DNA from: JANYCG01 sp031386665
GTDB lineage: Bacteria; Pseudomonadota; Gammaproteobacteria; Burkholderiales; Burkholderiaceae_C
Direction of reading: 5' to 3'
Assembly: GCA_031386665.1 (NCBI GenBank)
Contig: JANNCN010000047.1
Location: 1 to 64,000, forward strand
Length of the DNA stretch: 64,000 bases
A model generated the notes under the pieces. It was not told the DNA's origin, ran no database searches, and worked only from the letters and a program-made list of their open reading frames with translations. Below are positions 52,793-61,927 of this stretch, in pieces. Made by a program: the position numbers and the translations under genes. Each line of letters begins with the position of its first letter. Positions within the stretch are counted from its first letter, which is position 1.

Positions 52793-53269
52793 ATGGCCAG
52801 TGCAAGCTCCAAGCAACCGCCACGTTTTTTGCCAACCCTGACGGAAGTGGTCCGCCAGGGCGCTCGCGCGGGCAAAAATGCGGGAGCCGCTGAGGCCGGC
52901 GCTGCTTTTTCTGGTTCGGCGGGCTTGGCTTCGGTCGACGTGGATTTGGCTGACGCCAGCGCCAGCCACCTTCCAGGGGCCAACAAAGTCAGTGCCAAAG
53001 GGGCGGACAAGTCATCGGGCAAAAGCTACAGCAAAGAGAATAGTTTGGACGAGGTCAATGAGACGCTCGAAGTCAACATCAGCCGTGTATTACTGCGCCT
53101 GGAAGCGCCAATGCTGGCCAAAATCAGGCTGAGCGTTGCAGAATTGGTCGATGCGCACATCCGGCAGTTGAGCCCGCTGATTGACAAAGAAATTGAGACC
53201 ATCGTGCGCGATGCTGTGCGCGAGGGCGTCACAGCCGAGCTGGTACGCGTGCGCAAGCAATCTGGTTGA
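52793..53269 (+). CDS. Conserved-looking protein downstream of holC, function unknown
   Basis: From ATG 52793 the protein has 158 residues. The first 90 are low in complexity (A, S, G, K). The last 65, beginning LDEVNETLEVNISRVLLRLE, form a predicted helical segment with charged heptads. It starts 8 nt after the holC stop, so it may be co-transcribed. Function is not recognisable; a partner of the polymerase is only a guess. Confidence 0.6.
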   Translation: MASASSKQPPRFLPTLTEVVRQGARAGKNAGAAEAGAAFSGSAGLASVDVDLADASASHLPGANKVSAKGADKSSGKSYSKENSLDEVNETLEVNISRVLLRLEAPMLAKIRLSVAELVDAHIRQLSPLIDKEIETIVRDAVREGVTAELVRVRKQSG

Positions 53270-53441
53270 CAGCGCTCTGGCATTCTTCTGTTGGTATCTT
53301 CCCTATAGTTTGTGGACGCAATTTGCGCTATCGTGCTGCCCATGGAATGGAGGGTCTGTCATAAAGCCTTTAATTCCTAATATTTCCCAGGTCTCTTCTT
53401 GGTGTATTGTGGTTATCTCTGTCATTAATCTGGAGTTGTTT

Positions 53442-54572
53442 ATGCAAATGAAATTGAAAATTACCGTGGCCGCTGCTATGGCTGTGGCTGGTGGCGTTGC
53501 CTTGGCACAAGACATGGTCGTCAAGATCGTTCACGTCGCCCCCATTTCGGGCGCACAGGCGGCCTATGGCAAAGACAACGAAAACGGCGCTCGCATGGCT
53601 GTTGACGACCTGAACGCGGCAGGCGTCATGATCGGCGGCAAAAAGGTCAAGTTTGAACTGGTCGCAGAAGACGACGCGGCCGACCCAAAACAAGGCGCTG
53701 CTGTTGCGCAAAAGCTGTGTGATGCCAAAGTGGCTGGCGTTGCAGGTCACCTGAACTCAGGCACCACCATTCCAGCATCCAAAATCTACAATGATTGCGG
53801 CATTCCTCACATCACTCCGTCAGCCACCAACCCCAACCTGACCAAGCCTGGTTACAAAACCACGTGGCGTCTGCTGGCCAATGACAACGCCTTGGGCGCT
53901 GGCTTGGCTTTTTACGCGGCTGACGCTTTGAAACTCAAGCGCATCGCCGTGATCGACGACCGCACTGCCTACGGCCAAGGCGTTGCTGAAGTGTTCAAAC
54001 GCACCGCTGCTGCCAAAGGCATCACGATTGTTGACGAGCAGTTCACCACCGACAAATCGGTTGACTTCATGTCCATCTTGACCGCCATCAAGGCCAAAAA
54101 CCCAGACGGCGTGTTCTTCGGCGGTATGGACCCTCAAGCTGGCCCTATGTTGCGCCAGATGGAGCAACTCGGCCTGACCAACGTCAAGTATTTTGGCGGG
54201 GACGGCATCTGCACCAACGATCTGATCAAACAGTCCGCTGGTGCCAAGACGCTGGACAACGTGGTCTGCGCTGAAGGCGGCGCTTCATTGGCCAAAATGC
54301 CAGGCGGCGCAGCTTGGATGGCACGTTACGAAGCCAAGTACCCCAAGCAGTTCCAGGTTTACAGCCCTTACGTGTACGACGCTGTGCACGTTTTGGTTGA
54401 CGCCATGAAACGCGCTGGCAGTGCTGATCCTAAAGTTTACGGCCCCATGATTGGTGCCACCAACTACAAGGGCATCACCACCACAGTGCAGTTTGAGCCA
54501 AACGGCGAGTTGAAAAACCCAGCCATGACTTTGTACACGTACAAAGGCGACAAAAAGATTGCTTTGAACTGA
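53442..54572 (+). CDS. Branched-chain amino-acid ABC substrate-binding protein (LivK type)
   Basis: From ATG 53442 the protein has 376 residues with a short signal peptide (LKITVAAAMAVAGGVALAQ) and the Leu/Ile/Val-binding pattern: IVHVAPISGAQAAYGKDNENGARMAVDDL, GVAGHLNSGTTIPASKIYND and YFGGDGICTNDLIKQ. It is monocistronic here, with a strong terminator 24 nt after its stop; the permease and ATPase genes must be elsewhere. A second ATG at 53448 is possible. Confidence 0.93.
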   Translation: MQMKLKITVAAAMAVAGGVALAQDMVVKIVHVAPISGAQAAYGKDNENGARMAVDDLNAAGVMIGGKKVKFELVAEDDAADPKQGAAVAQKLCDAKVAGVAGHLNSGTTIPASKIYNDCGIPHITPSATNPNLTKPGYKTTWRLLANDNALGAGLAFYAADALKLKRIAVIDDRTAYGQGVAEVFKRTAAAKGITIVDEQFTTDKSVDFMSILTAIKAKNPDGVFFGGMDPQAGPMLRQMEQLGLTNVKYFGGDGICTNDLIKQSAGAKTLDNVVCAEGGASLAKMPGGAAWMARYEAKYPKQFQVYSPYVYDAVHVLVDAMKRAGSADPKVYGPMIGATNYKGITTTVQFEPNGELKNPAMTLYTYKGDKKIALN

Positions 54573-54595
54573 TCTGTTCAGGTCTGAGTGAATCT

Positions 54596-54623
54596 AAAAG
54601 CCACCTTCGGGTGGCTTTTTTTT
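54596..54623 (+). terminator. Rho-independent terminator of the LivK-type gene
   Basis: The stem AAAAGCCACC / GGTGGCTTTT closes on a TTCG tetraloop and is followed by eight T in total. It lies 24 nt after the stop codon. Confidence 0.95.
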
Positions 54624-54716
54624 GGCCAGGCAACGTGATTTTCAGACGCAGTTTTGAATTTCAATTGCGAAATCGCGCGCAAGGTCAATGCGGCCCCGAT
54701 GTCATCACTTTTAGAG

Positions 54717-54836
54717 AAAATTAACCTGCAGGTTAATTTTTTACCAAAAAACCTGTAAAACCTCAAAATATGAATTAAAAAAGCCTCTAGCTTCCGAATT
54801 TATTGAATAGTTTGCTATAAATAATATAGCTAATTT
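54717..54836 (+). repeat. Composite repeat copy 7 (PstI-centred hairpin plus CTCTAG core)
   Basis: A perfect 24-bp palindrome (54717-54740, centre TTAACCTGCAGGTTAA) is followed 42 bp later by AGCCTCTAGCTTCCGAATTT (54782) and AATAGTTTGCTATAAATAATATAGC. The core points towards tRNA-Ser, 130 bp downstream. Confidence 0.87.
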
Positions 54837-54963
54837 CCGCTTGACTCTCAAATTGCAACCCAACTTGCAAACCCTGTGGCGCATAGGCCGCCCTCGTTTA
54901 TTTGCAGCGTTCTGAAGCAAGCCACCAAAAACCCCATTCCACTCGGGTAAAATCTGCCGCTCT

Positions 54964-55053
54964 GGAGAGGTGGATGAGCGGTTTAAGTCACACGCCTGGA
55001 AAGCGTGCGAAGGGTTATACCTTCCGCGGGTTCGAATCCCGCCTTCTCCGCCA
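54964..55053 (+). tRNA. tRNA-Ser, anticodon GGA
   Basis: The acceptor stem GGAGAGG pairs with CTTCTCC (one G-U), followed by G and an encoded CCA. A long variable arm typical of class II serine tRNA is present between the anticodon and T stems. The anticodon GGA at 54998-55000 reads UCC and UCU. The T loop contains TTCGAAT. Confidence 0.96.
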
Positions 55054-55087
55054 GAAATTGGTTTGGTGCAATCCAGCCCAAACCCTT

Positions 55088-55125
55088 AAAAGCCCCGTAA
55101 ACCTAGTGTTGACGGGGCTTTTTTG
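55088..55125 (+). terminator. Rho-independent terminator after tRNA-Ser
   Basis: AAAAGCCCCGT pairs with ACGGGGCTTTT across a 13-nt loop, with a T-tract at the end. It ends the tRNA transcript 35 nt after its CCA. Confidence 0.9.
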
Positions 55126-55210
55126 TTTTGCGAAAGTTGAGACATTCCTCGTCGGCACGCTAACTGGTTCGCCTGCCAAATGCGCCCTGACATTGCAGCA
55201 CAATAGCTCC

Positions 55211-56080
55211 ATGCCTTCAAACTCTGCCCCTCCCGTTTTCAAATCCATCCCCGGCCAAACGGCGCTGGTTTTGGATTCTCCTCACAGTGGCGTCGATTAC
55301 CCGGCTGATTTTGGGTTTGCCAGCCCTTTGGCTGTTTTGCGGCGGGCGGAGGACACGCATGTTGAAAAGCTGTACGACTTTGCGCCGAGTTTGGGTGTGG
55401 CGTGGGTTGAGGCGTTTTTTCCGCGCAGCTATCTGGACGCCAACCGCAACACCACTGAAATTGACGTTTCTTTGTTTGCTGAGCCCTGGCCTGATGCGGT
55501 TGAAACGGACCCCGTCATTTTGAAAAAAGTGCAATTGGGCAAAGGCCTGATTTGGCGCACCACAGACGATGGTGTGCCCATTTACCAGCGACCCTTGAGC
55601 GTGGAGGAGGTGCGCGCCCGCATCGCCAACTGCTGGCACCCGTATCACCAGGCGGTGGAGCAGGCGATTGACGCGGCCCATGCGCGCCACGGCTATTGCA
55701 TTCACATCAACTGCCATTCCATGCCGGCGGTCGCGTCCAGCCACGCGACTGAGTTTCCGGGGCAGGCGCATGCAGATTTTGTGATTGGCGACCGCGATGG
55801 AAGCACGGCAGACCCGGCCCTTGCGCAAAAAATAGTGAGCCACCTGCAGGGCTTGGGCTACAGCGTGGCCTACAACCACCCGTACAAAGGGGTGGAACTG
55901 GTGCGCCGCTACAGTGCGCCTGGTTTGCACCGCCACAGCATTCAGGTTGAAATCAACCGAAAGCTTTACATGGACGAGCAAACCCGCGAGTTGACGGCCA
56001 ATGCAGCCGCCTTGCGCGACAGCCTTCGGTCCATGGTCGATATGCTGATGCAAACCGACCCGCGCTTGCCCGTAGCCTGA
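55211..56080 (+). CDS. N-formylglutamate amidohydrolase-family protein
   Basis: From ATG 55211 the protein has 289 residues. LVLDSPHSGVDYPADFGF near residue 20 and INCHSMPAVASS near 175 are family motifs with metal-binding Ser/His/Cys positions, and HRHSIQVEINRKLYMDE is the C-terminal block. The family releases glutamate from N-formylglutamate in histidine breakdown, but no other hut gene is nearby, so the true substrate is open. An upstream frame through the tRNA gene is rejected. Confidence 0.88.
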   Translation: MPSNSAPPVFKSIPGQTALVLDSPHSGVDYPADFGFASPLAVLRRAEDTHVEKLYDFAPSLGVAWVEAFFPRSYLDANRNTTEIDVSLFAEPWPDAVETDPVILKKVQLGKGLIWRTTDDGVPIYQRPLSVEEVRARIANCWHPYHQAVEQAIDAAHARHGYCIHINCHSMPAVASSHATEFPGQAHADFVIGDRDGSTADPALAQKIVSHLQGLGYSVAYNHPYKGVELVRRYSAPGLHRHSIQVEINRKLYMDEQTRELTANAAALRDSLRSMVDMLMQTDPRLPVA

Positions 56081-56102
56081 TAGCCTTAAAAGAGGACCGG
56101 CT

Positions 56103-57206
56103 GTGGAGCAAGTCGATTGCATCGTCGTGGGCGCAGGCGTGGTGGGCCTGGCGGTGGCCCGCGCGCTGGCCTTGGCGGGCCGCGAGGTGATTTGCCTTGA
56201 AGCGATGGGCGAGATTGGCACGGGCATCAGCTCGCGCAACAGCGAAGTCATTCACGCAGGCATCTACTACGCGCCGGGCTCGCTGAAGGCGCGTTTGTGT
56301 GTTCAGGGCAAAACCTTGCTGTACCGCTATTGCGAGTCGCGCAACATTGGCCACAAGCGCTGTGGCAAGCTGATTGTGGCCACGGCTCTGCCTGAAGTTG
56401 ACCAGTTGGACACCATCGCCAACCGAGCGCGCGCCAATGGCGTGAACGATTTGGTGCGGCTAACTCGCCAGGAGGCCCGCGCACTGGAACCCGCGCTTGA
56501 ATGTGTGGGTGCCTTGCTGTCACCCAGCACGGGCATTGTCGACAGCCATGCCTTGATGTTGGCCCTGCAGGCAGATCTAGAGGCCAACGGCGGCATGGTG
56601 ATTTGCAACTCAACCTTGCACCGGGTGAATTGCCAACCCGATGGGCTGGTGGTGACCATGCAAGACGGCACGCGCTTGCAAGCCCAAACGCTGGTTAACG
56701 CAGCCGGTTTGCAGGCTGTCGATTTAGCGCGCAGTTTTGACGGCTTGGTCGCCCAGCACATTCCCCAGGCGTTTTACGCCAAAGGCAATTACTTCACCTT
56801 GGCCGGGCGCGCGCCGTTCAATCACCTGATTTACCCCGTGCCGCAAGCCGCTGGCCTGGGGGTGCATTTGACACTCGACTTGGGTGGCCAAGCCAAATTT
56901 GGCCCTGATGTGCAATGGGTGCCCCAGCCCGATGACATGGTGGTAGATGCCGCCCGGGGCGATGCCTTTTACGCCGAAGTGCGCCGCTATTGGCCAGGGT
57001 TGAAAGACGGCAGCCTGTTGCCGGGCTACGCTGGCATTCGCCCCAAAATTAACGCGCCGACCGAACCCGCGCGAGACTTTTTAATTCAAGGCCCCGCCGA
57101 TCACGGCATCGCAGGCCTAGTCAACCTGTTTGGCATCGAGTCGCCTGGATTGACCAGTGCCTTGGCGATTGGGGATTTGGTGTCCGATTTGATTCGAGCA
57201 GCCTAA
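56103..57206 (+). CDS. FAD-dependent 2-hydroxyglutarate oxidase-like protein (LhgO type)
   Basis: The 367-residue protein begins at GTG 56103 with VDCIVVGAGVVGLAVARALA (FAD-binding GxGxxG) and has NSEVIHAGIYYAPGSLKARLC near residue 47, typical of LhgO/L-2-hydroxyglutarate dehydrogenases, and GIESPGLTSALAIGD near the end. It probably oxidises a 2-hydroxy acid and passes electrons to quinone. It follows the amidohydrolase by 22 bp; a link through glutamate-type acids is possible. No AUG fits near the N-terminus. Confidence 0.88.
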   Translation: MEQVDCIVVGAGVVGLAVARALALAGREVICLEAMGEIGTGISSRNSEVIHAGIYYAPGSLKARLCVQGKTLLYRYCESRNIGHKRCGKLIVATALPEVDQLDTIANRARANGVNDLVRLTRQEARALEPALECVGALLSPSTGIVDSHALMLALQADLEANGGMVICNSTLHRVNCQPDGLVVTMQDGTRLQAQTLVNAAGLQAVDLARSFDGLVAQHIPQAFYAKGNYFTLAGRAPFNHLIYPVPQAAGLGVHLTLDLGGQAKFGPDVQWVPQPDDMVVDAARGDAFYAEVRRYWPGLKDGSLLPGYAGIRPKINAPTEPARDFLIQGPADHGIAGLVNLFGIESPGLTSALAIGDLVSDLIRAA

Positions 57207-57257
57207 TTCGTGCAAAACGGGCGCGAGAGTAGGCGCGGCAACGAAGACAGTGCTACT

Positions 57258-57421
57258 GGGAAGCTCTGCACAACCCCTCGCGGTTCGTGATAGTCCGGCC
57301 TCGGGCGGTCTGCGGCGTTGGTTTTCTTGCAAATATTCTCGATATTTGCTGCAAAAACCGCCTTGCATCCCATCCCGATCCGGCACTACACGATTCCGCG
57401 ATGGGTTATGCAGAGCTTCCC
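57258..57421. mobile_element. 164-bp MITE-like foldback element
   Basis: Terminal inverted repeats GGGAAGCTCTGCA (57258-57270) and TGCAGAGCTTCCC (57409-57421) are exact over 13 bp. The ends pair over at least 26 bp with two mismatches. An inner stem GCAAATAT-TCTCG-ATATTTGC lies near the centre. No ORF of transposase type is present. It sits between the convergent LhgO-like and DctM genes. The terminal sequence resembles the end style of IS5-type elements, which would provide the transposase in trans; no clear target duplication is visible. Confidence 0.78.
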
Positions 57422-57463
57422 CAGCACGGTAAGGCCAAGCAACGCCCTATCGCGGTTTTCTGG

Positions 57464-58735
57464 TCAAAATTTGCCGTTGACTAGGTACATGGCTATCCAC
57501 GGCTGCCAAACGACGAGCGCCAAGCACACCATCATCATCACGATGAAGGGCACTGCCGCCTTGATAAGCAGGCCAAACGGCTGTTTGAAGGCTGACATGG
57601 CGACAATCAGGTTCAAGCCGACCGGTGGCGTCAGGTAGCCGATCTCCAGGTTCAAAATCATGATGATGCCAAACGTGACTTTGTCAAAGCCATAGGCCTC
57701 GGCCATCGGGGCCAAGAGGGGGGCCAAAATCAAAATCGCCTCGCCTGTGGTCATCAGGCAGCCCACGCCCAGTAGCAAAATATTAACCAGCAGCATGAAC
57801 ATCAGCGGGCTGCTGATGTAGCCCTGCATGAATTGCACCAAGCTGGTGGGCACGCGGTGTTCGATCAGGATGATGTTCAAACTCAAGGCAACCGCCAGCA
57901 CCGGAAACAGCGAGCCGCCCAGTTTGGAAGCCTCTAGCACCACGTTGTAGAAGTCTTTGAGCTTCATTTCGTTGTGCACAAAGGTTTCAATCAAAATGGC
58001 GTAAACCAGCGCCACGGCTGCCGCTTCGGTCGCGGTGAAGAAGCCGCTGTAAATGCCGCCCAGCAAAATGACCGGCATCATCATGGCCCACACGCCGTTG
58101 CGCAGCGCCAGCGTGAGTTCGCTCATGCTGAACTTTTGCGACGGCATGTTGCGGTTGAACCAAACCGCATAAACGGCAAAAACCGCCAAAATCAATAAGC
58201 CGGGGCCGACACCCGCCAAAAACAGGTCGGTCACTGAGGCTTCGGTCACCAGGCCGTAAATAATCATCGGAATGGACGGCGGAATGATGATGCCCAAGGT
58301 ACCGCCTGACATGATGGTGCCCAATGAGAACTTGTTGTCGTAGCCAGCGGCCCGCATGGCGGGGTACATCACCGTGCCGATGGCCAACATGGTGACGATG
58401 CTGGATCCCGAAATCGCCGCAAAAATACCGCAACTCAAAATCGCCGACACCGCCAGGCCGCCTGGCAAGGGGCGCGTGATGGCCGCCATGATGTCGATCA
58501 ACCGCTTGGCGGTAGACCCTTGTGTCATGACGTTGCCGCACAAAATGAAGAGCGGAATGGACAAAATCAGCTCTTTGTCCAAACCGACCCACATGTCTTC
58601 GATGATGTAGTCCAACTGGCCTTTGCCCCAGGCAAATTGCACAAAGGCGCAAACCGACAGCAAAATGACGATCAGCGGCTGGCGCAGCAGCAACAGCAGC
58701 AACACCATCAGAATAAGAAGAATTGGGTAGCTCAT
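57464..58735 (-). CDS. dctM: TRAP transporter large permease DctM
   Basis: From ATG 58735 the protein has 423 residues with about twelve membrane spans and TRAP-M blocks: SIPLFILCGNVM near residue 60, SGSSIVTMLAIGTVMYPAM near 108 and GIIIPPSIPMIIYG near 152. It is the sodium-coupled transport subunit. The start overlaps the dctQ stop (ATGA). Longer upstream frames run through dctQ and are rejected. Confidence 0.95.
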   Translation of the reverse strand: MSYPILLILMVLLLLLLRQPLIVILLSVCAFVQFAWGKGQLDYIIEDMWVGLDKELILSIPLFILCGNVMTQGSTAKRLIDIMAAITRPLPGGLAVSAILSCGIFAAISGSSIVTMLAIGTVMYPAMRAAGYDNKFSLGTIMSGGTLGIIIPPSIPMIIYGLVTEASVTDLFLAGVGPGLLILAVFAVYAVWFNRNMPSQKFSMSELTLALRNGVWAMMMPVILLGGIYSGFFTATEAAAVALVYAILIETFVHNEMKLKDFYNVVLEASKLGGSLFPVLAVALSLNIILIEHRVPTSLVQFMQGYISSPLMFMLLVNILLLGVGCLMTTGEAILILAPLLAPMAEAYGFDKVTFGIIMILNLEIGYLTPPVGLNLIVAMSAFKQPFGLLIKAAVPFIVMMMVCLALVVWQPWIAMYLVNGKF

Positions 58736-59289
58736 TCTTGAAACTCCGGTGGCAAGGGGCGCAAAGCGGGCCACCTGGCGTACAAAAAGTAGCGCACCGA
58801 AGCTGACAAAAACCCCAGAGGAATCGCCAGTTGAAACGGCCAGACCGGCAAGTTGAACGCTTGTGCTCGCAGGCCAGCGGCCATCGTGGAACTGATGAAA
58901 ACATAGCCGTAATAGGCCACACCCAGCATGAAAACTGCCGTCAGCAGGTCTGCCGCGCGGTCCATGGACGGGCCCCAGGCTGCGGGAATCCAGCCAAAAC
59001 CGACGCGTGGCAGCAAATGGCTGCCAGTCGCGGTGGCAATGCCAATGCCGCAGAAACTGGCCAAAACCAGCGAGTAGACGGACAGCTTTTGAGCACCATA
59101 AACGCCCGTGGCGCCTTTGATGTTGAGCATTTTGTAGATGGGGCCTAGCACTTCGCGCCCGGCGACGTCCAAAATTAACAAAACGGCAATCAGGCCAAAT
59201 GCCGACACGGCAACCAGGCATTCAGCCCGATGCCAGCCGTCCGCAAAACGACGCGCCCCAGCGGGGGCAGGGGCGAAAGTGGGGGTCAT
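58732..59289 (-). CDS. dctQ: TRAP transporter small permease DctQ
   Basis: The 185-residue protein has four predicted membrane segments and a TRAP-Q-like central region (SVYSLVLASFCGIGIATATGSHLL). It pairs with DctM. The N-terminal 20 residues are polar. It lies 12 bp after dctP and overlaps dctM, forming a dctPQM operon. Confidence 0.9.
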   Translation of the reverse strand: MTPTFAPAPAGARRFADGWHRAECLVAVSAFGLIAVLLILDVAGREVLGPIYKMLNIKGATGVYGAQKLSVYSLVLASFCGIGIATATGSHLLPRVGFGWIPAAWGPSMDRAADLLTAVFMLGVAYYGYVFISSTMAAGLRAQAFNLPVWPFQLAIPLGFLSASVRYFLYARWPALRPLPPEFQE

Positions 59290-59301
59290 GGTTGCCCCGG
59301 T

Positions 59302-60372
59302 CTATTTGGTACAGGCTTTGATGCCAGCTTCCATTTGAGCAAAAAAGGCGGCGGGTTCGCCACCGGTTTCTTTGACGATTTGTGGGTAAACCGGCGCCAT
59401 CACTTTGCGCCACTCGGCGCGCTGCTCCGGTGTCAGGGTGACGGCCTGGCCCCCGGCTTTTTCGTGCATGCCGAACAGCGTGTTTTCAAATCCGCGCACC
59501 TCGGTGCGGTACTGTGACGCCGGGAAGCGAGTGCCAGCGCGAACCAAAGCGTCCTGGTGGTCTTTGCTCAACTTGTCGTAAGTGCCCTTGTTCATTAGCG
59601 TCAAGCCCGGAGAGTCGTACATGCCGCGCGTCGCGACTGGTGCGACCTTGCTCAATCCTGAAGGCAACGCGTAGGTGATGGGCGTTAAAACCGCTTCAGC
59701 CAAGCCGGTTTGGAATGCGGGAATCCACTCCGGCAAGCCCAGCGGGTTGGGGTTGGCCCCGTTGGATGAGAAAAACAGTTGTTGCGTCTTATTGGCGTAG
59801 CTGGCCGCTTTGATGCCATTCAAGTCTTTGGGCGAGAGGTAAGGCTTTTTACCCCACAGGTCGATGTTGCCCACCTCAGTCCAGCCCAGAAACTGAATGC
59901 CTTTTTTGGCGAACAGGTCGCTCACAACTTTGGTCATGCTGGTGTCGAGCACACAGTCAAGCTCCGCGTTATTTTTAAAGAAAAAAGGCATACCCAGCAG
60001 GCCAATTTCAGGCACAACCAACGCGGCAGACCCGGCTGAGTAACCACCCATGTCGATGCGGCCCCGCGCCACCTGTTGCACGGTGTCTTGCTCGCTGCCC
60101 AAAGCGGAGGCAAAGAACGGCTGAATCTTCATCTCGCCCTTGCTTTCTTCCTCGACCGTCTTGGCATAACGGTTGATTTGCATGACCCACGGGTTGCCAG
60201 AGGGCGGCGCGCCCGAGCTGTAGCGCAGTTCAATCGGTTTGGGTTGCGCCTGGCTCAAAGCGGGTGCAACAAACAGCGTCAACGCGGCGATTACTGCCGA
60301 AAGCGTGCGCAGAGCGCTTTTTTGGGGTCCGTGTAGGGTTGAAAAAGCTATCGTGCGGTTCGTCAAGTTCAT
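59302..60372 (-). CDS. dctP: TRAP transporter substrate-binding protein DctP
   Basis: The 356-residue protein has a signal peptide (hydrophobic SAVIAALTLFVAPALSQA, cleaved near residue 43) and the DctP fold: ELRYSSGAPPSGNPWVMQINRYAKTVEEES near the start and DLNGIKAASYANKTQ. The family transports C4-dicarboxylates, sugar acids or other carboxylates; the ligand is unknown. The neighbouring 2-hydroxy-acid oxidase hints at a hydroxy or oxo acid. Confidence 0.92.
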   Translation of the reverse strand: MNLTNRTIAFSTLHGPQKSALRTLSAVIAALTLFVAPALSQAQPKPIELRYSSGAPPSGNPWVMQINRYAKTVEEESKGEMKIQPFFASALGSEQDTVQQVARGRIDMGGYSAGSAALVVPEIGLLGMPFFFKNNAELDCVLDTSMTKVVSDLFAKKGIQFLGWTEVGNIDLWGKKPYLSPKDLNGIKAASYANKTQQLFFSSNGANPNPLGLPEWIPAFQTGLAEAVLTPITYALPSGLSKVAPVATRGMYDSPGLTLMNKGTYDKLSKDHQDALVRAGTRFPASQYRTEVRGFENTLFGMHEKAGGQAVTLTPEQRAEWRKVMAPVYPQIVKETGGEPAAFFAQMEAGIKACTK

Positions 60373-60781
60373 GGTGTTGTCTCCTTCTTTTTAAGTGCCT
60401 CGAATGGGCGGGAATGGATTAGCGCGGGAACTGCTGGTGGGCACTGGCGCAGTGACCGTTGCAAATTGTTTATAGCATTTCGGATGGCGAAAGGCCCTAT
60501 CGTTTACGCGGGCTGCAGCCGGGCTAACTGGAACCCTGGCGACAGCAAGGCAGCGGTGTTGACCCAGTAAAACTTGTGGCCGCGCGGGAATCGCAAGCGC
60601 TCAGAAATTGGGGTTTTTGTTAAAAATTAACCTGCAGGTTCTTTTTTTTCTAAAACAGGAGAAAATCACCAAAATATGAATAAAAAGAGGCTCTAGCTCA
60701 CGAATATATTCAATAGTTTGCTATATAATATATAGCACCTGTATCGCACGGTCGGTTGACCATCGCATGCACTGCGCGGCT
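60373..60781 (+). repeat. Gap between dctP and pyrD, with composite repeat copy 8
   Basis: The first 250 bp (60373-60620) should hold the dctP promoter; I see no gene there. A hairpin AAAAATTAACCTGCAGGTT followed by C and eight T (60622-60649, one imperfect arm) is then followed, 37 bp on, by AGGCTCTAGCTCACGAATA (60687) and AATAGTTTGCTATATAATATATAGC. The hairpin T-tract could also end pyrD transcription from the other strand. Confidence 0.82.
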
Positions 60782-61894
60782 TCAACAGTCCAGCTGAATC
60801 GCCTTCGCCGCTTGGGTCACCAAATCCGGCCCTTTGTAAATCAGCCCGGTGTAGATTTGCACCACATCGGCCCCCGCCTTGATTTTGCTGACCGCGTCTG
60901 CCGCGCTCAAAACGCCGCCCACGCCAATGATGGGAAAGCCTGCGCCCAAAGCGCTTCGCAGTTGGGCGATCACCCGGTTGCTCATGGCCAGCACGGGCGC
61001 GCCGCTCAGGCCACCTGCCTCTTGGGCATGCTTCAGGTGGGCCACTGCGTCCCGCGCCAAGGTGGTGTTGGTGGCGACCACGCCAAAGGCGTTGTTCACC
61101 TGGCCTTTGGCGTCCAGCCCGTAACGCCGTAGCGTGGCGGCAATCAACTGGACCTGGGTTTCATCCAGATCGGGCGCGATTTTGATGAAAATCGGCACCT
61201 TCTTTTTGTGCTTTTTGATCAGCGCCAGGCGTTTTGCGGCCAACGCCGACATCAGCGCGTCCAGTGCCTCGTCGCTTTGCAGGGCGCGCAGGTTTTTGGT
61301 GTTGGGGCTCGAAATGTTCACCGTCACGTAATCGGCGTGGGGGTAAACGCCTTCCAGGCCTATCAAATAGTCGTCGATGGCGTTTTCAATCGGGGTGGCG
61401 GCGTTTTTGCCAATGTTCAAACCCAGCAGCAGCGGCTTTTGGGAATCTGTGTCAGCCTGATTCGCCTTGGCGGCGCTGGCTTTTTTTCGCACACTCGAGC
61501 GCTGCACATTGGCGATAAAAGCCGCCAAACCGTCATTGTTGAACCCCAGGCGGTTGATCAACGCGTCAGCTTTGGGCAGCCGGAACATTCTGGGTTTGGG
61601 GTTGCCGCTTTGTGCCAGGGGCGTCACGGTGCCGACTTCGATAAAGCCAAACCCCATGGCGGCCAGGCCATCGATGCAGCGGGCATTTTTGTCAAGACCA
61701 GCGGCCAAGCCAACCCGGTTGGGAAAGAGCAGCCCCGCCAGTAGCACCGGGTCTTCAACGCGGGTGTTGCAAAAGGCGAGTTCCAGCGGCGTGCCCTGCA
61801 CGGTGGCCAATCCGTGCAGGGTGATTTCGTGGGCGACTTCGGCATCCAGACCAAACAAAAAAGGGCGGGCGAGGGCGTAAGGCAGGAGTGACAT
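60782..61894 (-). CDS. pyrD: Dihydroorotate dehydrogenase, quinone type (PyrD)
   Basis: The 370-residue protein starts SLLPYALARPFLFGLDAEVAHE, the amphipathic membrane-binding N-terminus of class 2 enzymes. NRVGLAAGLDKNARCIDGLAAMGFGFIEVGTVTP holds FMN-binding residues, and VTVNISSPNTKNLR contains the catalytic serine. It oxidises dihydroorotate to orotate in pyrimidine synthesis and reduces quinone. ATG 61894 is preferred to an upstream codon at 61927. Divergent from rpiA across 33 bp. Confidence 0.96.
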   Translation of the reverse strand: MSLLPYALARPFLFGLDAEVAHEITLHGLATVQGTPLELAFCNTRVEDPVLLAGLLFPNRVGLAAGLDKNARCIDGLAAMGFGFIEVGTVTPLAQSGNPKPRMFRLPKADALINRLGFNNDGLAAFIANVQRSSVRKKASAAKANQADTDSQKPLLLGLNIGKNAATPIENAIDDYLIGLEGVYPHADYVTVNISSPNTKNLRALQSDEALDALMSALAAKRLALIKKHKKKVPIFIKIAPDLDETQVQLIAATLRRYGLDAKGQVNNAFGVVATNTTLARDAVAHLKHAQEAGGLSGAPVLAMSNRVIAQLRSALGAGFPIIGVGGVLSAADAVSKIKAGADVVQIYTGLIYKGPDLVTQAAKAIQLDC

Positions 61895-61927
61895 TGGATA
61901 ATTGAGTGGTTTTACTGATTGTCGCAA

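Noticed and set aside
53181..53441. N-terminal extension of the LivK-type binding protein to 53181
   Set aside because: It overlaps the preceding gene and places the signal peptide 87 residues inside the protein.
54902..55210. N-terminal extension of the amidohydrolase through tRNA-Ser
   Set aside because: The frame crosses a complete tRNA gene and its terminator; ATG 55211 is the natural start.
55217..56251. 344-codon minus-strand frame over the formylglutamate amidohydrolase gene
   Set aside because: Antisense shadow; the plus-strand frame has family motifs and an operon partner.
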